In this document: piece by piece, positions 1 to 8,023 of the stretch
How positions within the stretch are numbered: the stretch's first letter is position 1
How the letters are laid out: every line of letters starts with the position of its first letter
Assembly (NCBI GenBank): GCA_029624675.1
Contig: JARSSP010000041.1
Coordinates: forward strand, 124,001 to 188,000
Origin: Candidatus Contendibacter sp.
GTDB lineage: Bacteria; Pseudomonadota; Gammaproteobacteria; Competibacterales; Competibacteraceae
DNA: 64,000 nucleotides
Direction of reading: 5' to 3'
Position numbers and translations under genes: made by a program
The notes under the pieces: model-generated
The model's database searches: none
The model's input: only the letters and a program-made list of their open reading frames with translations
What the model was told of the DNA's origin: nothing

Positions 1-716
1 TTTTCGTCCTTCATCGGCCCCGGCGTTTCCGCCTTGTAGAGCTGCATGCCGCCGACACCCAGCATCGGCAGCAAGGCGACCGCCAGCACGATAATACCCA
101 TGCCGCCGAGGAAATTCAGTTGCGCCCGGTAATACACGATGGCCTTGGGCATGGTGTCGAGACCGGACAACACGGTGGCGCCGGTGGTGGTCAGGCCGGA
201 AACGGTCTCGAACACCGCGTCCACCAGCGGCATGTGCGGATTATGGGATAGCATGAATGGCAGCGCGCCAAGCAAAGACAGCAGGAACCAGAACGCCACC
301 ACCACGATGAAACCGTCCCGGTTGCGCAGATCGACCTTGAATCGGCATACCGGCAACCAGCACAGCAGGCCCAGCCCCAGCATCGTCCCCATCGCTTCCG
401 CGAACGGCAAGACCACGTCATAACCGTCGTACCACCACGCCACTCCCATCGGCGGCAACATCGTGGCGCTGAACAGAATCATCAGCAAGCCGACCATGTG
501 CAGCGCCGTCTTGATCGGCGACCGCTTGATGCGCCGTGGGCCAGGCTTGCCGACCGTGGTCTGACTGACAGGTGGCCGAGTGGTTACCGGTTCCCGTGAA
601 CTTGGCGAGGGCGGCGGCTCGGTTCCTAGCCAGTCGTTCGGTTCGGTTTCGGCGGCGCTTCGATCCGGTGGCGCACTTTCCGCGGATCCATGACGCGGGT
701 TTTGATCGCTCGTCAC
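1..716 (-). CDS. trkH: Trk potassium uptake protein TrkH, N-terminal part (runs off the window)
   Basis: Membrane subunit of the Trk K+ uptake system, normally working with the NAD-binding TrkA protein. About 238 codons are visible and the C-terminal part lies beyond base 1. Translation shows the family hallmarks: a first membrane helix ending in TMLPP, then AWWYDG, a helix from GFIVVVAFW, the first pore loop VSGLTTTGATVLSGLD, and LNFLGGMGIIVLAVALLPML followed by AETPGP. The GTG at 716 is chosen because GGGGAGAG lies about 10 bases upstream. This gives a roughly 60-residue Pro/Ser/Thr-rich extension before the first helix, which most TrkH proteins lack. A later ATG in the first helix (LHMVGLL) would cut into that helix and is less likely. 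The family call is secure; the start is not. Confidence 0.85.
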   Translation of the reverse strand, partial: MTSDQNPRHGSAESAPPDRSAAETEPNDWLGTEPPPSPSSREPVTTRPPVSQTTVGKPGPRRIKRSPIKTALHMVGLLMILFSATMLPPMGVAWWYDGYDVVLPFAEAMGTMLGLGLLCWLPVCRFKVDLRNRDGFIVVVAFWFLLSLLGALPFMLSHNPHMPLVDAVFETVSGLTTTGATVLSGLDTMPKAIVYYRAQLNFLGGMGIIVLAVALLPMLGVGGMQLYKAETPGPMKDE

Positions 717-1047
717 GTGAAGGTTCTCTCTCCCCAGCGATTGATGGGCCAACCATTGGCTCCAGACCGGTTTGGAAACGCCCAAGCGCGACGACAATCG
801 GAGCAATCGGTGGGCTAGCCGCGCGACTTGTCATGGTCTATTGGTTTATCATGGAACACGAAGGTCATGCCTGGTCGTCTAGTATTGTACAGGCGACGGC
901 GATTCCTTGAAAAACGGTAAAAATCGGCCGAGCGATCTCCAGCATCCACCCGCTCATTGGTTCGCCGCGCCGAGAAACCGGTTGGCCGCGAACCTCGACC
1001 TCCGTTCCAATCCCTGCCCATTCCGTTCTCGATTCAGGAGAAATCCC
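717..1047. other. Intergenic region between divergent trkH and ybhB-like gene
   Basis: About 330 bases between two divergently transcribed genes, so promoters for both should lie here. The trkH reading frame stays open to about 834, but without a convincing start codon and ribosome site. A TTGAAA-like element near 906 could be a -35 box for the rightward gene, but I see no matching -10 box. No repeat, RNA gene or further coding sequence was recognised. Confidence 0.4.
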
Positions 1048-1677
1048 ATGCGGTTCACCAGCTCCGTCTTGCACGATCAGCAACCCATTTTGGCCGAATA
1101 CGCCTTCGGTGTTCCCGATCCCGAACTGCATGTCCTGCTCGGCGCCAACCGCAACCCCTCGTTCGAATGGGGCGATCTGCCAACGGGTACGCAATCGCTG
1201 GCTCTGATCTGCCACGACCGGGACGTGCCGACCCGTGCCGACGATGTCAATCAGGAAGGACGGCAAGTCCCCGCCGACTTGCCCCGCGCTGATTTCTATC
1301 ACTGGATTCTGGTGGATCTGCCGCCAGAGCCGGCGCACATCCGGGCCGGCGAGTTTTCCGAGGGCGTGACGCCCGGCGGCAAACCGGGTCCGGTCGGTCC
1401 GCGCGGCGTCCGCCAGGGCATCAACAACTATCGGGAATGGTTCGCGGGCGATCCCGCCATGGCGGGTGATTATTTTGGTTATGATGGTCCGTGCCCGCCT
1501 TGGAACGATAGCATCGTCCACCATTACGTCTTCACCCTTTACGCGCTTGATGTGGCGCGCTGCCCGGTGGAGGGCAAGTTCACCGGACCGGAAGTGCTGA
1601 CCGCGATCGCCGGCCATGTTCTCGATCAGGCCAGCATCACCTGCACCTATAGCCTGAACCCGGCCGTCCCGGCCTGA
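1048..1677 (+). CDS. YbhB/YbcL (PEBP/RKIP-like) family protein
   Basis: A 209-residue protein of the phosphatidylethanolamine-binding protein fold, of which E. coli YbhB and YbcL are the bacterial members. The biochemical role of bacterial members is not firmly known. The ATG at 1048 is preceded by AGGAG (1036-1040) at seven bases, and the family's N-terminal strand starts just after it. Visible hallmarks are the ligand-pocket stretch ALICHDRDVP (variant of the family's D-x-D-x-P motif), HWILVDLPP, and the later GYDGPCPPW followed by HHYVFTLYALD. The protein is somewhat longer than E. coli YbhB (about 158 residues) because of extra loops. No signal peptide is seen, so it is probably cytoplasmic. 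It stands alone, followed by 126 bases before the PilZ gene. Confidence 0.85.
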   Translation: MRFTSSVLHDQQPILAEYAFGVPDPELHVLLGANRNPSFEWGDLPTGTQSLALICHDRDVPTRADDVNQEGRQVPADLPRADFYHWILVDLPPEPAHIRAGEFSEGVTPGGKPGPVGPRGVRQGINNYREWFAGDPAMAGDYFGYDGPCPPWNDSIVHHYVFTLYALDVARCPVEGKFTGPEVLTAIAGHVLDQASITCTYSLNPAVPA

Positions 1678-1803
1678 ACCACCCTCCGGCCACAGCCCCA
1701 TCCCTCGAAAAACCGGTGGCAACCGTCGTTCGACGGCCCATGATTCGACACAATCACCCGACTGGTCGTGTGCCGGTCTCCTAACTTTCGCCAGGAGTTT
1801 GTC

Positions 1804-2163
1804 ATGAGCGTCGCCGATCCATCCGGCGCCAACAAGCGCCGCCTCAAACGCTGGTATCTGGTCATGTATCTGCGCGTCTTTGATGAGGACACCGGCGAAT
1901 TGCTGGGTCACATCGTGGACATCAACAAGGAAGGCCTTCGCTTGGTCAGCGACAAGCACATTCCGACCCATGAAACTTTCCGTTTGTGGGTCGATGTCCC
2001 CAAGGAAAGTGGCTCGCGTCAGCGCATCCACCTTGAAGCGGAGAGTCTGTGGAGCGGTCAGGACGTCAACCCAGATTTCTACGACACAGGGTTCCGCATC
2101 CAAAACATCAGCACTCAAGCGCTGCTGCAACTGCAATTGTTGATTGAGGAATTCAAATTCTAA
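1804..2163 (+). CDS. PilZ-domain protein
   Basis: A 119-residue single-domain protein resembling PilZ cyclic-di-GMP receptors. The ATG at 1804 has AGGAG at 1793-1797. An Arg-rich stretch (KRRLKRW) near residues 9-16 would provide the RxxxR part of the ligand motif. It is followed about 20 residues later by DINKEGLRL, which corresponds to the (D/N)xSxxG motif. The usual Ser is Asn here, so binding of the nucleotide may be altered or lost. The rest, including FRLWVDVPKE and the YDTGFRIQNIS strand, fits the PilZ beta-barrel. It is probably a cytoplasmic adaptor whose target cannot be read from its neighbours. Confidence 0.75.
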   Translation: MSVADPSGANKRRLKRWYLVMYLRVFDEDTGELLGHIVDINKEGLRLVSDKHIPTHETFRLWVDVPKESGSRQRIHLEAESLWSGQDVNPDFYDTGFRIQNISTQALLQLQLLIEEFKF

Positions 2164-2279
2164 CCGATTTGGGCGCCTTGGCATTCGACGTGCATAAACC
2201 CCAGTGGGCGCCATGGCGTCCGTCGGCCCAAGCACGGGGCTTGGGCCGAAACCGATACTTGCACTGGGGAGATGCCGTC

Positions 2280-2498
2280 ATGTCGTTTGCCATCGCCGCC
2301 GATCATGCACTGGTATGGGATAGCCAGCAGACCAAAATGGTGCGGAAAATTCGGGTCGAGGTGAGCCTGCTGGGTAATCGCGGCAGCGTGTACCGCGAAG
2401 CCGGGCCGCTGTACGTGGAAACCGCGCAGGAAGTATTCGAAGCGGTGCAGTTGCTGCGAAAGCGGCTGATCGATTCACTCTTGTCTGGAGTGGGCTGA
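2280..2498 (+). CDS. Small hypothetical protein (72 aa)
   Basis: A short reading frame starting at ATG 2280 with GGGGAG eight bases upstream. The product looks like a compact alpha/beta domain: a strand (MVRKIRVEVSLLG), a second strand (GPLYVETAQE), then a long helix (VFEAVQLLRKRLIDSLL). I do not recognise a family. The reading frame extends upstream to 2169 without a stop, but that part is less well supported because the ribosome site sits at the inner ATG. It lies just after the PilZ gene on the same strand and may be cotranscribed with it. Confidence 0.5.
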   Translation: MSFAIAADHALVWDSQQTKMVRKIRVEVSLLGNRGSVYREAGPLYVETAQEVFEAVQLLRKRLIDSLLSGVG

Positions 2499-2566
2499 GC
2501 GCGACGAGGACGCGACATGACCAACCGTCCCTCGCTCCGTTTATCCGCCTCCATCCCCACCCCAAC

Positions 2567-2597
2567 CGACGCAATCCGAAGTATCCGGGTTGCGTCG
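2567..2597. terminator. Possible hairpin terminator between convergent genes
   Basis: An 8-base inverted repeat, CGACGCAA (2567-2574) and TTGCGTCG (2590-2597), with a 15-base loop. On the plus strand it is followed by CTGCTTTTCC, a weak T-tract. It lies between a rightward small gene and a leftward membrane-protein gene, where a terminator is expected. The long loop and short T-run make this tentative. Confidence 0.35.
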
Positions 2598-2629
2598 CTG
2601 CTTTTCCGTCCGTTTTGGGCGAAACCGTC

Positions 2630-3382
2630 CTACTTGGCCAGATTGACGCGCGTCGGCGCTTCCTCAAGCACGTCTCGATAGCTGGCATAGACCGCGCAGA
2701 CCGTCACCGGTCCCAGGATCAGAAGACCCAGGCCGAACGGGATGGCCGCCACCACCGCCAATACCAGATAGATCAGCCCGAACACCAGCAGCGGCAACAC
2801 GTTCGCCCAACAGGCGGCAACGCTGTCTCGCGCGGCAGGCCAAGCGTTCTGGCCACCCAGCATCACCAGGGGAACGCCGTAGAACAACGCCATGGTCATC
2901 AGCAAACCGATCATCAGGATGACAAGCAACGCGATCAGGCCCGCGCCAACGAAAAGACCACCCATGGCCTCGGGAGGAACCACCGCGCCGGTGCTGTCCA
3001 TCATCGCGCCCACCATCAAACCGCCGCCCACGAACATCACGGCCACCAGAATCATGAGTACGTAGCCGGCCAGGCTGATCAAACCGAGCAGGACCAGCGG
3101 CCCCATCCGCTCCTGATCCTGGAAGCCCCGGAACAGATGCGCGATTTCCAGTGGTTCGCCCCGCGCCTGCGCCGCCGCCCCGTACAGCATCCCGCCCGCC
3201 AGCACCGGCGACAACAGCATATAGGCCAGCCCGCCGACGAAGGGAATAAGCGATAGCACCACGCTGATCCCCAGATAAATCAGCAGGATAACGATCCAGA
3301 TTCCCGGCGCCTGGGCAAACAATTGCCAGCCTTCGACGATCCAGCCCCAGCCGCGCCCGGCGTCTACTCGCATCATGGCCAT
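2630..3382 (-). CDS. BPSS1780-like integral membrane protein
   Basis: A 250-residue polytopic membrane protein similar to the uncharacterised BPSS1780 family. The start is ATG 3382 because GAGGAG lies just upstream; an upstream in-frame codon at 3424 lacks such support. The N-terminus carries GRGWGWIVEGWQLFAQAPG, typical of this family, followed by about five or six hydrophobic segments rich in Leu, Val, Gly and Met. The later FYGVPLVMLGGQNAWPAARDSVAACWAN corresponds to the conserved region between the last helices. The function is unknown. It is followed by Uma2 upstream on the same strand with 38 bases between them, so the two may be cotranscribed. Confidence 0.7.
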   Translation of the reverse strand: MAMMRVDAGRGWGWIVEGWQLFAQAPGIWIVILLIYLGISVVLSLIPFVGGLAYMLLSPVLAGGMLYGAAAQARGEPLEIAHLFRGFQDQERMGPLVLLGLISLAGYVLMILVAVMFVGGGLMVGAMMDSTGAVVPPEAMGGLFVGAGLIALLVILMIGLLMTMALFYGVPLVMLGGQNAWPAARDSVAACWANVLPLLVFGLIYLVLAVVAAIPFGLGLLILGPVTVCAVYASYRDVLEEAPTRVNLAK

Positions 3383-3420
3383 ACTTTTCTCCTCATTATT
3401 GGTTTTACCTACTGAATTGA

Positions 3421-4167
3421 TCAACCCGCGTCCAGGGCGTCGGGATCAACGCCCAGCGCACGCAGTCGCTCGGCCAGCCGCTCAGCCCGTTGTCGCTCCG
3501 CCTCGGCCCGTTGTCGCTCCGCCTCGGCCCGCTGTTCCAGTTCCAGAAAGGTCTCGAACCGCCGACCGTCAGGCCGGTACAGCACCAGATCACGACCGTC
3601 CAGGCTGAAACGCACGCGCAGGCGTGGACTGACCCAGCCTTCCATGTCCGGTATGTCCTCCAGATACTCACCTCGCCGCACCCAGCCATCGAGGCTGCCG
3701 CGCTCCGGATCGTAGACGTAATACTCCTCCACGCCGTAGCGTTCGTAGAACCGGAACTTGCGGGTCATCTCGGCCACGGTGTTGCCCGGCGACAGCACTT
3801 CGAACACGACTTGCGGCGCCAGACCGTTTTCCTGCCACTGCTGGTAGGAACCCCGGTCGCCGGGCGGCCGGCCGAACACCACCATGACATCGGGCGCGGC
3901 CCGAATTTTGTTATTGCCTTCGACTGGATACCAGAGCAGATCGCCGGCCACGAACACGTCGGGCTGGTCGGCGAACAGCGCGGCCAAGCCGCCCTGAATC
4001 GTGACGATGTGGCGGAATTGGCGGGTATTGTCGGCCATGGGCTGTCCGTCGCTGTCGGGGTAAACGATCTCGGTGGCTGGCGTGGGAATCGGAGCGGCCG
4101 CGCCCGACCCCAACGGTGGCGCGGCGGGCGGTTTCACGGCAGTGGGTGCAACGGCAATCGCGGTCAT
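3421..4167 (-). CDS. Uma2-family (DUF820) putative endonuclease with heptad-repeat tail
   Basis: A 248-residue protein of the Uma2/DUF820 family, a PD-(D/E)XK nuclease fold that is common in cyanobacteria and some proteobacteria and whose role is unknown. The start ATG 4167 follows GGGAGG. Fold signatures include APDVMVVFGRP (catalytic Asp), VVFEVLSPGNT (Glu) and the FRFYERYGVEEYYVYDP helix-strand. The last 45 residues form a charged coiled coil built from AEAERQR heptads. Two exact 21-base units encode them on the complementary strand, near 3485-3526. Such tails are usual in the family and prone to length change. No partner gene is evident. Confidence 0.85.
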   Translation of the reverse strand: MTAIAVAPTAVKPPAAPPLGSGAAAPIPTPATEIVYPDSDGQPMADNTRQFRHIVTIQGGLAALFADQPDVFVAGDLLWYPVEGNNKIRAAPDVMVVFGRPPGDRGSYQQWQENGLAPQVVFEVLSPGNTVAEMTRKFRFYERYGVEEYYVYDPERGSLDGWVRRGEYLEDIPDMEGWVSPRLRVRFSLDGRDLVLYRPDGRRFETFLELEQRAEAERQRAEAERQRAERLAERLRALGVDPDALDAG

Positions 4168-4242
4168 GGCGACCTCCCAGCGGCGATATCTGCAATCGGT
4201 ATTCAAGCGTACACGCGGCGTGGCCCGCTGTCATCGGGATAC

Positions 4243-4273
4243 AAAAAAACCCACTGGCGCCAACCAGTGGGTT
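4243..4273 (-). terminator. Rho-independent terminator after fadA
   Basis: Inverted repeat AACCCACTGG (4248-4257) and CCAGTGGGTT (4264-4273) with a 6-base loop. Read leftward it is followed by a run of seven T residues, a textbook terminator about 40 bases past the fadA stop. Read rightward it ends in GTTTGTTTT, but no rightward gene precedes it. Confidence 0.85.
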
Positions 4274-4312
4274 TGTTTTGAAGAGCGGACGGCGGTCGAA
4301 CCGCCCCGGTGG

Positions 4313-5509
4313 TTACAGCGCCTCGAAAATCCCCGCCGCGCCCATGCCGGTGCCGATGCACATGGTCACCATGCCGTATTTGCCGCCGCGCCGCCGCATC
4401 CCATGCAGGAGGGTGGCGACGCGGATGGCGCCAGTCGCGCCCAGCGGATGCCCCAGGGCAATCGCGCCGCCCAGCGGATTGACCTTGGCTGGATCGAGGT
4501 CCAGATCGCGGATCACCGCCAGACTCTGGGCGGCGAAAGCTTCGTTCAGCTCGAACCAGTCGATGTCGTCCTTGTTCAGCCCGGCCAAACTCAGCGCCCT
4601 TGGAATCGCGGCGATGGGGCCGATGCCCATGATCCGCGCCGGGACGCCGGCCACGGCGTAGCTGACGAAGCGGGCCAGCGGCTTCAGGTTCAACTGTTTC
4701 ACCATTCGCTCGCTCATCAGCACCACCGCTCCGGCGCCATCGCTCATCTGCGAGCTGTTGCCGGCGGTGACGCTGCCCCGCGCCGCGAACACCGGCTTGA
4801 GCTTGGCCAGCCCCGCCAGGGTGCTGTCGGGCCGTGGGCCTTCGTCGTTCTCCATCACCCGCTCGCGGAGCTTCACCTGCAGGGTCTTGCTGTCCGGCAG
4901 GCGGTCCACCACGGTGTAGGGTAGGATTTCCTGCTTGAATTCGCCGCCGGTCATCGCGGCGATGGCGCGGCGATGGCTCTCCACCGCGAAGGCGTCCTGA
5001 TCTTCACGCGAGACTTTCCATTCTTGCGCGACCTTCTCCGCCGTCAGGCCCATGCCGTAGGCGATGCCGATATTCTCATCCTTGGCGAACACCTCGGGAT
5101 TGAGGGCGATCTTGTTGCCGCCCATCGGGATCATGGTCATGGTTTCGGCGCCGGCGGCCAGCATCACGTCCGCCTCGCCTAGCCGGATGCGGTCGGCGGC
5201 CTGCGCCACCGCCTGCACGCCGGAGGCGCAGAATCGGTTGATGGTGATACCCGGCACGCCATCCGGCAGCCCGGCGAGCAGCAGGCCGATACGGGCCACG
5301 TTCATGCCTTGCTCGCCTTCCGGCATGGCGCAACCGACGATCACGTCGCCGATCAGCTTCGGGTCCAGCCCCGGACATTGATCCACCACCCCGCGCAGCA
5401 CGTGCGCCAGCAGATCGTCCGGGCGGGTGTTGCGAAACGCGCCGCGCGCCTTGCCCACCGGCGTGCGCGCGGCGGCCACGATATAAGCATCCTGTACTTG
5501 CTTGCTCAT
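4313..5509 (-). CDS. fadA: Acetyl-CoA acyltransferase (3-ketoacyl-CoA thiolase)
   Basis: A 398-residue thiolase that cleaves 3-ketoacyl-CoA with CoA to give acetyl-CoA and a shortened acyl-CoA, the last step of beta-oxidation. The nucleophile Cys lies in NRFCASGVQA (about residue 94), the general-base His in GGAIALGHPLGATGA, and the second Cys in MCIGTGMGAAG near the C-terminus. Either ATG 5509 or the adjacent GTG 5512 could start it; ATG is preferred because GGAGG then sits seven bases away. It follows the multifunctional enzyme gene with 18 bases between them, so the two form a two-gene operon that ends at the terminator at 4243-4273. Its sequence fits the degradative FadA/FadI type rather than biosynthetic PhaA, although substrate length cannot be read. 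Confidence 0.92.
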   Translation of the reverse strand: MSKQVQDAYIVAAARTPVGKARGAFRNTRPDDLLAHVLRGVVDQCPGLDPKLIGDVIVGCAMPEGEQGMNVARIGLLLAGLPDGVPGITINRFCASGVQAVAQAADRIRLGEADVMLAAGAETMTMIPMGGNKIALNPEVFAKDENIGIAYGMGLTAEKVAQEWKVSREDQDAFAVESHRRAIAAMTGGEFKQEILPYTVVDRLPDSKTLQVKLRERVMENDEGPRPDSTLAGLAKLKPVFAARGSVTAGNSSQMSDGAGAVVLMSERMVKQLNLKPLARFVSYAVAGVPARIMGIGPIAAIPRALSLAGLNKDDIDWFELNEAFAAQSLAVIRDLDLDPAKVNPLGGAIALGHPLGATGAIRVATLLHGMRRRGGKYGMVTMCIGTGMGAAGIFEAL

Positions 5510-5527
5510 CACTATTCCTCCCGTCGA

Positions 5528-7888
5528 TCAATTGCGCAGCGGCTTGCCGGTCTTGAGCATCTGCTCGATCCGGGCCTGGGTGAGAGGAGTTTTAGCCAGT
5601 TCGACGAACGCCTTGCGCTCCAACCCCAGCAACCATTCCTCGTCCACCATCGTGTTGGGGTCCACGTCGCCGCCGCACAGGGCTTGGGCGATGCACAAGC
5701 CCAACCGGTAGTCGTGGGGCGAGATGAAGCCACCGTCGCGCATGTTGACCAGCGCCATCTGACAGGCGGCGACGCCCGTGCGGCCCGCGACGCGGATCTG
5801 GCGCGGCTGCGGCGGTCGATAGCCGGTCTCGGCCAGCGCCCGAACCTGGGCCTTGGCGACGTACAGCAACTCGTTGGGGTTGAACACGATCACGTCGGAC
5901 GATTTGAGATGGCCGAGTTGTTTGGCTTCCTCGGCGCTGCGCGAGACCTTGGCCATCGCCATCGCCTCGAAGTAGCCCCGCAGGAACGGCAGCAAATCGC
6001 CGCCCTTGGCTTCGGTCATGGCACGCAGAGCAAATTCCTTGCAACCGCCGCCCGCCGGAATCAGGCCAACGCCGACCTCGACCAGGCCGATGTAGCTTTC
6101 CAGCGCCGCCACCACCCGGTCGCAGTGCATCAGGAACTCGCAGCCGCCACCCAGCGCCAGACCCTGCGCGGCCGCCACCACCGGAATCGCCGCATAGCGC
6201 AGCGCGGCGGTGGTTTGCTGGAACTTGGCGACGCCCTTCTCAAACGTCTCGAAATCGCCCGCCAACACCACCGGAATCGCCTGTTGCAGATTGGCGCCGG
6301 CGCTGAATGGGGCTTCGGTCTGCCAGATCACCAGTCCGCTGAACTTCCGCTCGGCGATCCCAAGCGATTCCAGCACCCCGTCCAGCACATCCTCGCCGAT
6401 GACGTGCATCTTGCTTTTGAAACTGAGCACGCCGATGTCGTCGCCGGTGGTCCACAGCCGCACGCCGGTATTTTCAAACACCGTCTCGCCGTAGCGGTGC
6501 GGCGCTTCACCCAGCACCCGTTCGGGATATGGTTGACGCCGATAAACCGGCAAAGTCGAACGCGGCTTGTAGGCATCCTCGGCCGCCGAGTAGGAACCCT
6601 CCGGCCGATGCACGCCGTCCACCTGCTTGACCCACGCTGGCAGCGGAGTCCTGGTCATCGCTTTGCCAGCAACAATGTCTTCCTCGATCCACTCCGCCAC
6701 CTGTCGCCAGCCGGCGACTTGCCAAATCTCGAACGGCCCCATGCTCCAGCCGAAGCCCCAGCGGATGGCGAAGTCGACATCGCGGGCGGTATCAGCGATT
6801 TCGGCCAGCAACACCGCCGCGTAGTGGAAGACGTCGCGCTGGATCGCCCACAGAAATTGCGCCTGAGGATGGTCGCTGGCGCGCAGAGCGGCGATTTTCT
6901 CGGCCGGATTCCTGATCTTCAGGAGCGCCTGCACCGCTTCATCGGGCTTGGCCCCCGCGTCCCGATATGCGCCGGTCGCCGTATCCAGCACCTGCTTGCC
7001 CTTGTTGGCGTAGATGCCGACCTTGGTTTTCTGGCCCAGCGCGCCCTTCTCGATCAGGGCGTTCAACCAGGCGGGCGGGCTGAAATACTGTCGCCACGGA
7101 TCGTCGCGCAACGCCAGCGCCGAACCCGTGAACACATGGCCCATGGTATCCAGGCCGACCACGTCGGCGGTGCGGAAGGTGGCGCTCTTGGGCCGGCCGA
7201 TGGCCGGGCCGGTCAGCGCGTCCACCAGGTCCAAGCCCAGCCCGAACGCCTGGGTATGGTGGATGGTCGCCGCCATCGAAAAGACGCCGATGCGGTTGGC
7301 AATGAAATTGGGGGTGTCCTTGGCGCGGACCACGCCCTTGCCCAGGGTGCTGACCAGAAAGGTTTCCAACTGGTCGAGAATGGCCGGATCGGTGGCCTGG
7401 CAGGGAATCAGCTCCACCAGCGCCATGTAGCGCGGCGGGTTGAAGAAGTGGATGCCGCAGAACCGGGCGCGAGCGCTCTCGGGCACCGACTCGGCCAGCA
7501 GGCTGAGCGGCAGGCCGGAAGTGTTGGTGGCCAGGATTGCCCGGTCATTGAGATAGGGCGCGACGCGCTGGTAAAGATCGGCTTTCCAGTCCGGACGTTC
7601 GGCGATGGCCTCGATCAGCAGATCGCAGCTTCGCAATTCCTCCAGGTGCTGGTCGTAGTTGGCGGGCTGGATCAGTTCGGCCCGTTCCCTGGTGGCGAAC
7701 GGCGCCGGGCTCAGCTTGACCATGCTGGCGATGGCCTTGGTCACGATCCCGTTGGGATCGCCGTCCTTGGCCGGCAGATCGAACAACACCACCGGCACGT
7801 CGGCGTTGGCCAGATGGGCGGCGATCTGCGCGCCCATCACGCCCGCGCCCAGAACCGCCACCCGGCGGATGGATGCTGCGTTACTCAT
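5528..7888 (-). CDS. fadN: 3-hydroxyacyl-CoA dehydrogenase / enoyl-CoA hydratase, FadN type
   Basis: A 786-residue bifunctional beta-oxidation enzyme. The order of domains is the reverse of E. coli FadB. The NAD-binding dehydrogenase comes first (VAVLGAGVMGAQIAAHLA near residues 10-27, with GIHFFNPPRYM and TPNFIANRIG). A crotonase domain follows in the C-terminal half (SFKSKMHVIGEDVL, then GLALGGGCEFLMHCDRV and EVGVGLIPAGGG). This matches the FadN layout of Bacillus and of many proteobacterial homologues. The enoyl-CoA hydratase adds water and the dehydrogenase then forms the 3-keto substrate for the thiolase encoded directly downstream. GAGAGGA lies about 10 bases before the ATG. The same strand carries fadL upstream with an intervening terminator, so this pair has its own promoter in 7889-7965. 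Confidence 0.92.
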   Translation of the reverse strand: MSNAASIRRVAVLGAGVMGAQIAAHLANADVPVVLFDLPAKDGDPNGIVTKAIASMVKLSPAPFATRERAELIQPANYDQHLEELRSCDLLIEAIAERPDWKADLYQRVAPYLNDRAILATNTSGLPLSLLAESVPESARARFCGIHFFNPPRYMALVELIPCQATDPAILDQLETFLVSTLGKGVVRAKDTPNFIANRIGVFSMAATIHHTQAFGLGLDLVDALTGPAIGRPKSATFRTADVVGLDTMGHVFTGSALALRDDPWRQYFSPPAWLNALIEKGALGQKTKVGIYANKGKQVLDTATGAYRDAGAKPDEAVQALLKIRNPAEKIAALRASDHPQAQFLWAIQRDVFHYAAVLLAEIADTARDVDFAIRWGFGWSMGPFEIWQVAGWRQVAEWIEEDIVAGKAMTRTPLPAWVKQVDGVHRPEGSYSAAEDAYKPRSTLPVYRRQPYPERVLGEAPHRYGETVFENTGVRLWTTGDDIGVLSFKSKMHVIGEDVLDGVLESLGIAERKFSGLVIWQTEAPFSAGANLQQAIPVVLAGDFETFEKGVAKFQQTTAALRYAAIPVVAAAQGLALGGGCEFLMHCDRVVAALESYIGLVEVGVGLIPAGGGCKEFALRAMTEAKGGDLLPFLRGYFEAMAMAKVSRSAEEAKQLGHLKSSDVIVFNPNELLYVAKAQVRALAETGYRPPQPRQIRVAGRTGVAACQMALVNMRDGGFISPHDYRLGLCIAQALCGGDVDPNTMVDEEWLLGLERKAFVELAKTPLTQARIEQMLKTGKPLRN

Positions 7889-7965
7889 AGCGTGAATGTC
7901 CTCTCGTCAGGCTGTCGAAACACGCGGCGGAACCGCCGTTCCCTCCATCATGCACTGGCAAAAAT

Positions 7966-7991
7966 AAAGCCGGGGACGGGGCCCCGGCTTT
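7966..7991 (-). terminator. Rho-independent terminator after fadL
   Basis: Perfect 10-base arms AAAGCCGGGG (7966-7975) and CCCCGGCTTT (7982-7991) with a 6-base loop. Read leftward the stem is followed by ATTTTTG. It lies about 30 bases past the fadL stop codon and separates fadL from the fadN-fadA operon. Confidence 0.85.
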
Positions 7992-8023
7992 CTCGATTTG
8001 GCTAATTGCCGATTTTTTAAGGC

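Noticed and set aside
865..2235. Open frame of 456 codons on the minus strand opposite the YbhB-like and PilZ genes
   Set aside because: No recognisable family or ribosome site; the plus strand genes have good starts and domain motifs.
5309..8005. Very long open frame (about 900 codons) on the plus strand opposite fadA and the FadN-type gene
   Set aside because: Its translation is rich in His, Gln and Arg with no domain, the antisense shadow of high-GC codon usage; the opposite strand holds two clear enzymes.
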